Of a stretch of 64,000 nt of DNA, positions 1-11,100 are shown in pieces. The notes beneath the pieces are model-generated. The model was not told the origin of the DNA and did not search any database. It was given only the letters and a program-made list of their open reading frames with translations. How positions within the stretch are numbered: position 1 is the stretch's first letter; each line of letters opens with the position of its first letter. The translations under genes were made by a program, and so were the position numbers. Source of the DNA: an uncultured Caryophanales bacterium (GTDB lineage Bacteria > Bacillota_I > Bacilli_A > Acholeplasmatales > Anaeroplasmataceae); the NCBI GenBank assembly GCA_946626535.1, contig CAMOUK010000002.1, positions 1 to 64,000 on the forward strand. The letters are read 5' to 3'.

Positions 1-65
1 ACAAATCTATTATAAAGGATTAAAATTAAAAATCAATAATTATTTTATAATTATTATACCACAAC

Positions 66-94
66 AAAAGAATCCGATTAAGTCGGATTCTTTT
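66..94 (-). terminator. Intrinsic terminator at the left edge
   Basis: A perfect 12-bp inverted repeat (AAAAGAATCCGA / TCGGATTCTTTT) surrounds a 5-nt loop. On the minus strand it follows the small broken reading frame at 98-294 and probably ends the EAL-gene transcription unit. The U-tract is formed mostly by the stem end. Confidence 0.7.
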
Positions 95-97
95 AAA

Positions 98-294
98 CTA
101 CAATTCATCATTAATTAAATTAGTTAAATAATCTATATCATAAAAATTTGAATAATCATTATTTTGTTCTTTAGTAATAAAATAGTCACATACATGAGCT
201 CTTTCATTATCTATGTTTTCTTTATTATTTGGTGAGACAATATTAAACAAACACCAACAATTATAAAGCTTAAACAAATTTTAATTCTTTTCAT
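98..294 (-). pseudogene. Small secreted-protein gene, apparently frameshifted
   Basis: An ATG at 294 is preceded by AAGGA with good spacing and opens a signal-peptide-like stretch (MKRIKICLSFIIVGVCL). That frame stops after 27 codons. In another frame the downstream sequence reads as plausible acidic protein (SPNNKEN...NERAHVCDYF...NLINDEL) up to a TAG at 98-100, just before the terminator. The span of 197 nt is two more than a multiple of three, so one indel near 245-255 would join the halves into a protein of about 65 residues. It follows the EAL gene with a gap of only 12 nt. No family is recognised. It could be a real frameshift, an assembly error or chance; the protein-like second half and the RBS argue mildly for a broken gene. 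Confidence 0.35.
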
Positions 295-306
295 AATTCT
301 TCATCC

Positions 307-2223
307 TTACTTATTGTTGTTAACTAAGAATTTTACTAAATCCCTCATGTTTAGAGGCTCAGAATAATAATATCCTTGAACATAATCAGGCTTTAATGTT
401 TCTATTATTTTAGCCTCCCGTTCATTTTCAACACCGGTACATACTGAACATTTATTTAAATTTCTAAATAAATCAATTGTCTTCCTTACAACTTTGTATG
501 TACTCTTCTTTGATATTGTTTTAGCAAATGATAAATCAAATTTAACATATACATATGGAGCTTTTGATAAATTACCTACAGGCATACAACCAATACCGAA
601 ATTATCTAGTGAGAATAGATATCCATCCTTCATCATATTATTAATTGTTTCAAAGGCCTGTGGAATAAATTCCTTTCTTCCTCTTTCTCTTACCTCAAAA
701 ACAACAACTTCCTTACCTAGCTTATATTTATCCTCAAGCTTATTTAAATCTTTAAAGAAGTTTGAATTAATAATTGTTTTAACTGAAATATTGACCGCAA
801 TACTCTTAACGCCTAATGATTTCAAATTAAGGTTAGTATATGATTCATAAACCTTTTCTATTACCATCATATCGATAGAATAAATCTTATCCTTACTTTC
901 AGCATAGGAAATAAATTTATCCGCATTAATTATGCCGTATTTCTCATCATATACTCTAGCTAACGCTTCAAGTACATTATATTTATTTTCTTTAACATCA
1001 AATGCTGGTTGGAATTCTATAGAAATGTTTCCATTTTCTATTGTTCTGTTTATAATTTTATCTAATCCAAATAAAACAGATAGCTTATCATCATTTTTCA
1101 ACGTAGATATATGAATAGCTTTTCTTTCATAATCAACCAAATATGGGAAATCAGTAATAAATTTATAGAAGGTTTCTAAGCTGTTAAAATCTGATGGGAA
1201 GCTTGAAATACAAAGTAGATAATTAACATTAAATACAACCTTATCATAATCTGGGTTAAGCATTGTATCGTTCATTATTTGAGCAAGCTTTTCAGCTTCC
1301 CAGACTGAAGATGTAGTTATGGCGACAACACCATCACCTAGATAATAACATTCATATGATACTTCACTTAAGCATGCCTTAGCCATATATGTTGTCATCG
1401 CTCTAATTCTTTTTAAAGCTACATCATAGCTAAATTTTTCATATAAGACTGAATAATTTTTAACATAGAAAATTATTAAGCCAATTTCTTTTTTTCTCTT
1501 AAATGTTATGAACATTGTCTTTTTAAAATTAGCAAAGTTCTTTAAGCCTGTTCTTGGATCAACAATTATCTGACTTCTTTCAATTGTTACACTTAATAAT
1601 ATAAATGAAATAGATGAAACTAAAAGCTCAATTAGCGCATCTGGTTTAAAGAATTGAGTAATCAAAGCTGCAACTGATAAAACATATACAGAAAATAACG
1701 CAAAAAGCTCATTAAATTTAAAAGCTTTACTAAATCTTATTAGCCATAATAAGCCAATTATTACATATATAAATGATAATCCATAGAATATAAATATATA
1801 ATCTCCTCTATGATATACATTACCATCAAAATAATAAATATGACCTGTAAATATATTACTAATTAAAAAAGCTATAGTTATTACAAATGGAATCGAAAAG
1901 ATTATTCCATTTCTTTTATTTTTAATAATATCAGCAGAATTTGTAATAACAATTATATATAACAAATAAACAATTGAAGCCTGATATTTTAAGAAATAAT
2001 ATAAAAACATTCCTATTTTTTCAGGTATTATAGGTAAAATATTTGAACTTACTAAAATATCTATTACACACACAACAAAATATAATATGTTAATTAATAA
2101 AAATAAGAATGACGAATATGCCTTATATAATTTTCTATAAATAACATAGAATATAGTTATTGCAAATATAAACAGTGCTGCAAAATCAAAGTGCAATATT
2201 ACACCTAAAAACATATTCATCAC
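307..2223 (-). CDS. Membrane c-di-GMP protein: 7TM, degenerate GGDEF, EAL domain with DD-to-DN change
   Basis: The first ~230 residues hold seven or so hydrophobic segments. A degenerate GGDEF region follows (it starts near DPRTGLKN; the signature site reads YLGDGV), then a C-terminal EAL domain. In the EAL domain the EAL triplet is present (EALARV), as are the Asn of VNIS, the Glu of FEVRE, the Lys of VKFD, the Glu of GVENE and the Gln of VQGYY. The paired metal-binding aspartates read LDNFG, so the second Asp is Asn, and the DFGTG loop is changed to NFGIG. EAL domains hydrolyse c-di-GMP to pGpG; here catalysis may be weak or lost and the protein may act as a c-di-GMP sensor. It lies 8 nt downstream of a paralogue with an intact EAL domain, surely in the same transcript. 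The start has a CTTTCC-complement RBS (GGAAAG) just upstream. Confidence 0.85.
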   Translation of the reverse strand: MMNMFLGVILHFDFAALFIFAITIFYVIYRKLYKAYSSFLFLLINILYFVVCVIDILVSSNILPIIPEKIGMFLYYFLKYQASIVYLLYIIVITNSADIIKNKRNGIIFSIPFVITIAFLISNIFTGHIYYFDGNVYHRGDYIFIFYGLSFIYVIIGLLWLIRFSKAFKFNELFALFSVYVLSVAALITQFFKPDALIELLVSSISFILLSVTIERSQIIVDPRTGLKNFANFKKTMFITFKRKKEIGLIIFYVKNYSVLYEKFSYDVALKRIRAMTTYMAKACLSEVSYECYYLGDGVVAITTSSVWEAEKLAQIMNDTMLNPDYDKVVFNVNYLLCISSFPSDFNSLETFYKFITDFPYLVDYERKAIHISTLKNDDKLSVLFGLDKIINRTIENGNISIEFQPAFDVKENKYNVLEALARVYDEKYGIINADKFISYAESKDKIYSIDMMVIEKVYESYTNLNLKSLGVKSIAVNISVKTIINSNFFKDLNKLEDKYKLGKEVVVFEVRERGRKEFIPQAFETINNMMKDGYLFSLDNFGIGCMPVGNLSKAPYVYVKFDLSFAKTISKKSTYKVVRKTIDLFRNLNKCSVCTGVENEREAKIIETLKPDYVQGYYYSEPLNMRDLVKFLVNNNK

Positions 2224-2231
2224 TTCCTTTC

Positions 2232-4202
2232 TTAATTATTTTTTAAAAATTCAACATATTTTTTGAAAGCTAGAGGCTTTGAGAAATAAAAACCTTGAAT
2301 ATAATCAGCTCCATATTTTTCAAACAATTTAAGCTGAGCTTCAGTTTCTACACCCTCTACTACTGTCTTTTTATCTAATTCTTTGACTAAATCAAATGAG
2401 AAGCCTAATATCTTTTGAATGCTTTCATCTTCACATTCATCTACCAATGATTTATCAATTTTAATTATTGATATTGGTAATGTAGAGAATCTGTTAATAT
2501 TTGAATAACCAGTTCCATAGTCATCAAGCGATAATTCAAATCCCATATCAACTAGTCTATTTAAATTCCTACTGATTTCAGCCTGGTCATTTAAATCAAA
2601 TGATTCAGTAATTTCTAGATTAATTTTTTTAGTATCAATATTATATTTTTCCTTTAATTTTTTAATTCTTTCAACCAAAATCTTATTAGCACATTCTGCC
2701 ATTGATAGATTAATTTCTATATAATCCAAACCTAACTCATCAAACTGTGGACTAGATACAAATTTAAATACCTCTTCCATTACAAAGCCATCAATTTCAG
2801 CAATTCTTCCGCTATATTCAGCATATGGAATAAATGAATTTGGTGGAATAAATCCATATTTTTTAGAATTTAATCTAACTAACGCTTCTGCAGTTTTAAA
2901 TTTCTTATCCTTTACAGAATAAATCGGCTGATAGAATACTACAAATTCATTTTCCTTTAAACCAGTATCAATTATTTTTTCTAAGTTATTTTGAAGTATT
3001 AATTCTTTATTATTTTTTACATCACTATATTTAATATATTCCTCATCTAGCTTAATTGTTTGTCTATAATTATTAACAAAATTTAGAGATTCATCAGCAT
3101 TTTCAAAATCATTAAATGGTTCAAAATAACAAAATTTATATTTAGTACCAAAATTTGAAAAACTACCATTTGAAACATCCGTACGATATATATCCATAGG
3201 ATTTTTGTGTGGATAATTCTTCTTATTACATACAACTGCATAATAACCATTATTTAGAGAATATATATCATCCTTACTTTTTCTTATCTTCTTAAATTTT
3301 ACAATAGTCTTAGTGATTTTCTTCAAATACTCATTAATAATTGATGTAGAATATGAAGAAGCAAGCTCATTATAATTTGCAATCTTAATTAAAACTACTG
3401 TTTTATTTTTATCCTTTGTAAAGAATGCCTTTTTTATTACTTTATTAAATTCTTCAAGATTTGGTAGATTTGTCTTAGGGTCTATCAAATCCTCTGATGA
3501 CTCTAATACACTTTGTACCAAAATTATTAGAATCGCAACCATAAAGGATATAACTAATGCTTGTGGGGCAAATATTTCTCCAAGCATACCTGCAAACATT
3601 ATTGGAAGGACTAATGTTATGGCCAAAAGTTGTTTCTTTTCAAATATTGTTTTAAATCTAAACATCTCTAAAATTGCATAAATTAGATAAATAGCTGCCA
3701 TTCCAACATATGCAATAAATGAAATGATATTAATATCCATTATTAAACAATCTTTAAAATCATAATAAATAAATGAGCAAGTAAAGAAATTAATAAATGT
3801 AATAACAATAACAACTATTGCTGGAGTATAAAATAGTATAGCCTTAAGTGGCCTTTTATGCATATATTCAAGTCCACAGGTTATTAAAATAACATATACC
3901 GCAAACGCAAATATCGAACCAAATAGCAACAAGAAATATATATTTGAGAGTATATTTGCTAAAAGTAAATATTTATCCTTAAGGCTTGGATCAGCAATTA
4001 TATAATTTAACAAATTAGAAGCAAATATATCAAAAGCTGTATTGATAAAATTTAATGTGATTATCCACATAAATGCTCTACTTCTTTTTACTAAATATTT
4101 CTTTTGAACAAACATATATACAAGCATTACTATAAATATCAATTCTGCAACATATTCAAAATTAATTATAAATTTGAAATCAAGCATCTCAATATGTGCC
4201 AT
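2232..4202 (-). CDS. Membrane c-di-GMP phosphodiesterase: 7TM, degenerate GGDEF, intact EAL domain
   Basis: 656 residues. The N-terminal ~230 residues are multi-pass membrane. The GGDEF domain is degenerate: it begins at DPKTNLPN, but the active-site position reads SLNNGYY. The C-terminal EAL domain keeps every catalytic landmark: EALVRL, the Asn of EINLS, NLEITES, the double Asp in LDDYGTGYSN, IKIDKS, VEGVETEAQ and YIQGFYFSKP. It is therefore predicted to be an active c-di-GMP phosphodiesterase, with the degenerate GGDEF as a possible GTP-binding regulator. The gene has a strong AAGGAGG site 8 nt before ATG. It is the first gene of a two-gene paralogous operon and is preceded by a ~155-nt leader containing an intrinsic terminator, so its expression may be attenuated. 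The membrane sensor ligand is unknown. Confidence 0.9.
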   Translation of the reverse strand: MAHIEMLDFKFIINFEYVAELIFIVMLVYMFVQKKYLVKRSRAFMWIITLNFINTAFDIFASNLLNYIIADPSLKDKYLLLANILSNIYFLLLFGSIFAFAVYVILITCGLEYMHKRPLKAILFYTPAIVVIVITFINFFTCSFIYYDFKDCLIMDINIISFIAYVGMAAIYLIYAILEMFRFKTIFEKKQLLAITLVLPIMFAGMLGEIFAPQALVISFMVAILIILVQSVLESSEDLIDPKTNLPNLEEFNKVIKKAFFTKDKNKTVVLIKIANYNELASSYSTSIINEYLKKITKTIVKFKKIRKSKDDIYSLNNGYYAVVCNKKNYPHKNPMDIYRTDVSNGSFSNFGTKYKFCYFEPFNDFENADESLNFVNNYRQTIKLDEEYIKYSDVKNNKELILQNNLEKIIDTGLKENEFVVFYQPIYSVKDKKFKTAEALVRLNSKKYGFIPPNSFIPYAEYSGRIAEIDGFVMEEVFKFVSSPQFDELGLDYIEINLSMAECANKILVERIKKLKEKYNIDTKKINLEITESFDLNDQAEISRNLNRLVDMGFELSLDDYGTGYSNINRFSTLPISIIKIDKSLVDECEDESIQKILGFSFDLVKELDKKTVVEGVETEAQLKLFEKYGADYIQGFYFSKPLAFKKYVEFLKNN

Positions 4203-4361
4203 ATTTTTAGCCTCCTTCCTTCAAAATTTTTAATAAATATAGAAAAAAAGCCGTTTTAAAAAACGACTTATTTATAAGTATAGAAAATTCCGATTATGAA
4301 ATTAGATATAATATTATTATATTTTCGCATCGAAATCACCACCAAACTATTTTGGTTTCTT
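4203..4361 (-). ncRNA. Structured leader RNA with intrinsic terminator upstream of EAL gene
   Basis: Between the promoter and the EAL start codon, the minus-strand RNA has three features. The first is a hairpin ACCAAA/UUUGGU (about 4341-4356). The second is a hairpin UUUCG/CGAAA (about 4323-4335). The third is a stem AAGUCGUUUU/AAAACGGCUU (4248-4269, one G-U pair) followed by seven U (4243-4249), a typical intrinsic terminator placed 40 nt before the ATG. The UUUCGAU segment can alternatively pair with AUCGGAA further downstream, giving a possible switch. I do not recognise a known riboswitch consensus, including the GEMM c-di-GMP class. Function as an attenuator is inference. Confidence 0.5.
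4243..4269 (-). terminator. Leader terminator before EAL operon
   Basis: A 10-bp stem with a two-base loop is followed by U7 on the minus strand only. The G-U pair forms only in the minus-strand RNA, which supports that orientation. No gene ends nearby on this strand, so it interrupts the leader. Confidence 0.6.
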
Positions 4362-4367
4362 TATACT

Positions 4368-4396
4368 ATTATACTTTGTAATTAATAAAATGTCTA
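4368..4396 (-). promoter_or_regulatory. Sigma-A type promoter of EAL operon
   Basis: TAGACA (4391-4396) and TATAAT (4368-4373) are separated by exactly 17 nt on the minus strand. Predicted transcription start is near 4361. Confidence 0.7.
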
Positions 4397-4421
4397 TTTT
4401 GTTTAATTATTTCCTAATTTG

Positions 4422-4450
4422 TTGACTAATATTTAATATTAGTCTACAAT
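4422..4450 (+). promoter_or_regulatory. Promoter with overlapping palindromic operator for DUF308-like gene
   Basis: TTGACT (4422-4427) and TACAAT (4445-4450) are spaced by 17 nt. A perfect 10-bp inverted repeat, GACTAATATT and AATATTAGTC around one central base (4424-4444), covers the -35 and the whole spacer. A repressor bound there would block RNA polymerase. The regulator is not in the window. Confidence 0.65.
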
Positions 4451-4481
4451 AATAATTAGGACAAAAAGGAGGGTTTATAAA

Positions 4482-5006
4482 GTGGCAAAAAGTTCATCAA
4501 ATAGAGCTGCCGTTGCAATTCAAGTTGTTGAAGGTATTCTACTTTTCTTAGTTGGTTTAATGCTTGTAATCACAAGAGATGGTAATGGAATACTAAATAC
4601 AGTAATCGGCATAGTTTTATTAGTTGCTGGTTTAGCTTTAGTAGTAGCAGACGTTGTAAGAACAAAAAGAGTTGTATCAAGCTCAACTATCGCAGCTACA
4701 GGCTTTATAGCATTAGGCTTAATCGCTTTAATTAGAAAAGAATTACCTATTACTTCATTCGTAATTTGGTTCGTATTAGTATTAGGCTCAATTTTAATTA
4801 TTGACATGATTTTATGCTTAACTTATAAGAAGGCACTTGTTCCTGCCATTGTTGAAGGTGTTGTTGGTATTTTACTTGTAATATTTGCAGTACTTGCAAT
4901 TATTCCAGTAAGTGGTATCATGACAGCATTCTACATTGTTACAGGTATTATGCTAATGGTATTTGGATTATTCTTAATTGTATATCCATATGCAAGCAAA
5001 AGATAA
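4482..5006 (+). CDS. Small multi-pass membrane protein, DUF308/HdeD-like
   Basis: 174 residues, almost wholly hydrophobic: about six membrane segments separated by short charged turns (RDGNG, VRTKR, RKELP, YKKA), ending in YPYASKR. This paired-helix pattern with repeated GI..VLLVAGL motifs resembles the DUF308/HdeD superfamily, members of which include an acid-stress protein in enterobacteria; function here is unknown. The start is GTG at 4482, chosen because AAAGGAGGG lies 8 nt upstream. It is the only plus-strand gene I accept, has its own promoter with an overlapping palindrome, and ends in a strong terminator. It is therefore a monocistronic, regulated gene. Confidence 0.75.
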   Translation: MAKSSSNRAAVAIQVVEGILLFLVGLMLVITRDGNGILNTVIGIVLLVAGLALVVADVVRTKRVVSSSTIAATGFIALGLIALIRKELPITSFVIWFVLVLGSILIIDMILCLTYKKALVPAIVEGVVGILLVIFAVLAIIPVSGIMTAFYIVTGIMLMVFGLFLIVYPYASKR

Positions 5007-5015
5007 TAGAAAATA

Positions 5016-5047
5016 AAGCATACTTTTGAAGTATGCTTATTTTTTTA
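5016..5047 (+). terminator. Terminator of DUF308-like gene
   Basis: AAGCATACTT / AAGTATGCTT with a 3-nt loop is followed by a T-rich tract, 9 nt after the stop codon. Confidence 0.85.
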
Positions 5048-5054
5048 TATTATT

Positions 5055-5085
5055 AAAAAAGAAGGTTGATTTTTTCAACCTTCTT
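5055..5085 (-). terminator. Terminator of giant lipoprotein gene
   Basis: A perfect 11-bp stem (AAGAAGGTTGA / TCAACCTTCTT) has a 5-nt T loop and A-rich flanks on the left that give a U-tract on the minus strand. It stands back to back with the plus-strand terminator at 5016. Confidence 0.75.
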
Positions 5086-5132
5086 ATTTTATTTTATGAA
5101 ACTAAAATAATATCTAGTAATTCCTTTTAAAT

Positions 5133-8100
5133 TTAAGGATTAACAAATATTGGTTTTACTCCGCCGCCACCTGGATATGGAATTACAGGAAGTTCTCCAC
5201 CTGAAATTGGTGTTACGATTGGTGTTCCAGAATTCTTTCCTGCAAGAACTAAGATTGTTGGATCAGTATCACTTGCTACAAAAACCTCACCATCAGTAAA
5301 GGCGTCAATTATAATTGTAACACCCCAGTTTTTATATTCATGCCAGCAATAAGAATTAACTATATCTCCTTCTTGATTATTCTTATCATAAGAATAACAA
5401 ATCATTAGACCGTTTTCTATATATAACATGTATATATATTCATCATCAGAATAAGTATATTTTAATTCTTGAGTCTTAACCTCATAATCAGTTAAATATA
5501 TAGAATTTTCTTGCTTTAGGTATTTATCATTAATAACAGATGGCTGTTTTCTTCGGCTCATAATTACAGCTACTGAGCTATCTGATTCAACCCATGTAAA
5601 ATCTATAGCAATCTTGCCTATGACCACTGTTTCATCTGGATTATAATAATCATATAATCCTAGCTCTATTTGTTCCACTGTTGCATCTAAAGGCCATGAA
5701 AGTACATCATATATTGATTGTTCACCATATGTTACTGCTTCTACGAAAACATCCTGACATTCTTCACCTACATAAATATATTTAATCTCATATGATGCTA
5801 TATCATTTAAAGATACCAAAACATATTCACCGTTTTTATAAACAGCAGTTTTCACTGTTTGAGATTGATGTGTTATTAAAATTTTATTATCCTCTAAATA
5901 CCAGCTAACATCGCCTTTAATACCTCTAACAGGTTCAACCTTACCAAATTCCTTTGAAGTAACTTGGTCTTTATAAACATATGTATAATTATAGCCATCT
6001 GCCTCAAATAAAATATATGTCATATTATAATCTTTATCTAATAAAACATAATCAATTGTTGGATCTTCGCTAAATTCAAGAGGTACTACTTCGACAAGTG
6101 CTGAGCCATACATACTAGCTAATTCAAAATAATTTTTAAAATCAGCTAAAGTAATTCTACCGTATACATCCTCATCCCATAGATATTCACATGTATAATT
6201 AGCTAGGTTCTCATTTAATTCAGTGTAAAGTACTTCTCTATCAAAGAAATAACAAATTTTAAAGCTATTAACTATATAGCAAGCATATGTATTATCATTT
6301 TCATCAAAATAAATATATCTATAGCTTCTAGTATTTAATTCATAAGCCTTTAAGTCTTGAGCACCTCTAGTAAACTTCATAATTATTTCATTATTTGAAT
6401 AATTATAAACATAAACATCAGTATCTGTTGCCTTCCAGCCATAAACTGCCTCACAACCTGGGTTGAATGTTAACTTATAAGTATTAAGCATTTCATCTAA
6501 TGTTGTGCCTACAGGATATTCATAAACATTAAATTTTTCTTCGCCAAGAATAGTTTCTACCAATGTGAATAATAATGAATAGTCATCATTTATAACTACA
6601 TAATAATAGTCACCATATGTTACTTCATTTGGGTCATGCACTGAATATTTGCCTTCCTTATAAATAATTACACGATATAAGTCACCATTCAAAGTCATAA
6701 CAAGACAACTTTCATCACCATACCAACCAAGGTTGTTTACACCACCCATAACTAATTGAGCATTACCAGCCTTTATAGTATCTTCATCAACTATACCATT
6801 AAATACATATGCATATTGGTTATCTTTATCATCTGTTGAAAATACAAGTGTAACAGAGTCAACAGGAACTAAATAAGTAATATTTATATTAGAAAAATCA
6901 GCTACATATTCATATAAATATCCATCATCATCTAAATAGAATATAACCTCTGTACCTGTGGCACTTAATGAATATAAATCAACCTCACCATAATAATTCC
7001 AAGTATATCCACTATTCCATACCTTAACACGACGCGATTTTAACTCTTTGTATGAATATTCTCCATAATATTGATATGCTTTTCCATCATCATAGAAGCC
7101 AAATGTGAATGTTGCACCATCATATTTGAAATGAGCAACATATTCTAAATCACCTTCAGGCTCAGTTAATGATAATGTATCATTTTCATCAACATTGAAA
7201 ACGACTTCATTACACATATATGGACCAGTTACTCTAATATTGCCGAAAACATCTTTTTGATATTCAGCAAATCTTAAAATATCCTTATCATTTTTATAAT
7301 CAAATATTTCATCTTCAGTAAATAAGCCATCAAATACATAACAAATGCTATAAACATTATTATGCTCATCAAAGAATGAATATGATTGTCCATCTTCCCA
7401 TTTTACAAATACCCATGTTTCATTTGCATAGCCATCATGATAAATATATTCAACCTCATAATAATCATCATATCTAGTTAAGAAATCAATATTAGATTCT
7501 AAAACATTTATATCTACAACATCAGCATAAATATCCAATTCATTTATATATGCTTCTTCAATACTAGATATGTCTAAAGTCATACCACCATTTGTGTATG
7601 AATAAATGTCATTAATAATATCTAGACCTAAATCATCATATAAATCAGTTTTTATAGCTTGTACAGCATATACATAATAATAACATTGTACCATTTGAGC
7701 ACGTAATTGATTTTGAGCAAAATTTTCACCAAAAATTTTGTCATAATCCGCACTATTTATTTCATATTCATTATTATTTTGAATAGATTTTAATAAGGCT
7801 ATTGTATCATTATATATTTCATTTCTTTCATATAAATATGGGCTTCGAGGTGTCAAGAAGCCTATATAGCTATAACTTTCCCAGCCATTTTCACTCTTAT
7901 AATTATTAATTGCAGCTAATGCAGTTTCAACCTTTGTTAAAGCAGTAGCATATTTATCAGTAGAATCTGTAGTCATAGCAGTTAAAGCAGTCTTATATCT
8001 ATTTAATAAGCTTACAAATTCATATATATCCTTATAATATAAAGCATAATATTTATATCCACCAGTAGAATATTTAGAAGCTATTTCATAACGATGAATT

Positions 8101-11100
8101 AATTCTTCTGTTGCCTCAGCTAATGTCATCTTTTCATAATCTGAATATGAATATGTAGAAATCTCCTTTAAATTATCTTTTGGATCAAATATTGTCCATG
8201 AAATGTTAATATCATTTCTGATATCAGCCATAATAGCTTCAATATCATCAGTCATATTATTTTCAATTGTGCTACTAATCTTTACTGTATCAAAACAATG
8301 ATCCTTTTGTTTTTGGAAAATATCCTTAGCTAATACGAAATATCCATCATCATTTAAGCCATTTAAGAATTCGATAATAGCATCCTTTAAATAAATACCT
8401 TCTAAATCATGATTATTTAAGAAGTAGTTAGAATACTCTTCCTCACCATAAGCATTTGTAACAATACCAAACTCATCAACTATTAAATAAAGTTTAACAG
8501 AATAATTTAATGTAACAATCTGTTTAGATTTTTCTTCAACCTCTTGAAGCTTACCATCATTCTTTATAAATACCTTAACAATCTTACCTTGATCATCTAA
8601 AACAACACTATTATCATATTCAGACCACATATAATAATTTGAATTTTGAGGATTATCAAGGCGTTCTACCATTTCTTCTTCAGTTAAAACACCATCAAAT
8701 CTATAAGCATCACGTAAAATAGTATCATAATATGAAAGTCCATTTATTAATATGTAGCTATATGTATCATTAGTATATGTATAAGCAACTTTATAAGATT
8801 TTAAAACATATCTATCAATTCTATCAAATTTATATTCTTTATTTTGCTCATCATATGTAACATAATGTGCACTATATACATCTTCACCAATATATGAAAT
8901 TAAAGCATTATCATTAATTATCTCCCATGTTAATGTTCCGCCATTACCTAAAATTGGCTTTGCTTTACCTGATTCAATATCTTCTTCAGTAGCATTACCC
9001 ATATATGCTAATAAATAATTCTTACCGTCAGCAACAATGTATGCATATATTATTGCATCTTCCTTCTTACTATATATAAGCTTAATATCATTCATTACTA
9101 ATTCATTTGCTACTAATAGTCTTGAATCATTTTCATCTTCAACAAATGTATACATAATAGTTTCAAAGAAAACTGTATACTTTCCATCCTTACTAGACCA
9201 GTTAAATATAGTTTCAGATGGCATTGATACACGACCATTTAATACATCATCAAATGTATAATCGCCCATGTAGGCAAAGGCAACCTTATCACCATCATCA
9301 TTAAATAATCCAAATGTCATCATCATATTTGACATTTCCATATGAGCAACATGCTTTAAATCGCCTCTACCTAATTCAGGCATTGGAATTTCTTGTTTAT
9401 CCTTATATGCCTTTAGCATTGATGTAAATAAATTTGAGTAGTCACAAATCTCAATTTCATAGTACTGATTTTTATTATCCCAATCCTTATAGTATCTAAA
9501 GAATCTTAATAACTTAGCATCAATATAATTATATTGTCCTAATGTGAATTGACCCTCATATACATAACAAATATATTCATATTCAGTCTCTTTTAATGCA
9601 TCATATTCAGATAAATCAACAAAAATCCATGTTTCATCTTCTAAATCATTCATTAAATAGAATTCAGCAATACCTTTATCCTTAATTAAATTAACATCTC
9701 TTGGCATTTCTTCTAAATTATAATCAAAAGATAATCCCATAATGTCAATATAATTTATATATTGATTTTGAGCTAATTCATGAATAGAATCAAATGTATA
9801 ATCATATTTAGCTAATGCTTCTTCCATTAAAGCAACATTATTACTTGAAGCAAATAATGAAGCTCTTAAAGCTTTAGCATCATTAGTTGGAGTATCAAAT
9901 ACTTTAACTAAAGCTTCAAGATCTTTACTATTCATCATATCATCAAAGAATTCCATAATTCCTAGTGGTGGCATTAGTTGTAATGTTATGTCATCATCAT
10001 TTTGATATGCTTCCATATATGTATTTAAAGCATTATAGAAATCATTTCTTAAATAGAAATATTTAGAATCATTCTTTAATACTTTTGCTGCTTCAGCATT
10101 AATATCAGCCATAGATTCATTAAGAATTGTAATTACTGAGGTAATTGCATTCTTTAATGCATCATATGCTTCTCCACTATAACCTTCTAATGCATTTGAT
10201 ATAATTCCAAGCTCAGTATAGAATGTATAAATTGGCTCTAAATTAATGACATATTCATTAAATCCATATGAATAATATGTTGTTAATAAGAAATTATCTA
10301 AGAAATATTCAATAGTCTCATATTGATCTAATTCATCAATTTCATTTTCACTTAACAATGTGAAATTAGGTAAATGCATTTCTTTTACATCACTTTGAGT
10401 TAATAAGCATTCAAATTCTAAATCTAAGGCTTCTAATTCTTCATCAGCTGCGTTCTTAATAATTTCATTGAAATAATTAGAATAATTACCATAGCTAAAT
10501 ACTTGAACCTTGAATAATAAATTCTTATCATCCTCAGTATCTTCATTCCTTAAAGCAAATAAGCCTAATTTATCATAAGCATTAACTAAAGCTCTAGTAG
10601 CCTCTTCAATTGTTAAGCCAATAACACATGCTTCTTCAAGTACAGGATTTAATACTTGATCTAAGGTATTAGTATCAACAACATAGCCTTTCTCATCTAC
10701 TAATAAATTAATAAGTGTTAAATAATGGAACATTACATATTGCTTAGTAGGTAATTCAATATCTAATTCAATAATTTTATAGTTTTCTAAATAATGCTCA
10801 GTTCCTTCAATTACTAATTTAACATAATATCTTCCAACCTCTTTTGGCATACCAAGAGTATAAGTATCATCATCAGCATCAATTAGCTTATAATATATTG
10901 CTGCTTTACCATCAGAATTAGTTTGGTAGGTTGGCATTGGAACTTCTTTTCCATCATAAGCATAATCAATATAACCATCTGTTACAATGACTGTTTTATC
11001 TCTCCTAAACATACCATATTGAGCAACAAATGTTCTTTCTTCTGCTGTAAAATCTTCCTTCCAGCCTTCAAAACAATAATAATATACATCATCATAAGGT

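Noticed and set aside
4203..4396. c-di-GMP riboswitch (GEMM or type II) before the EAL gene
   Set aside because: None of the conserved GEMM blocks is visible; kept only as an unclassified leader.
5133..5200. LPXTG sorting signal at the end of the giant lipoprotein
   Set aside because: The end is Pro/Gly-rich without LPXTG, hydrophobic segment or basic tail; anchoring is by the N-terminal lipobox.
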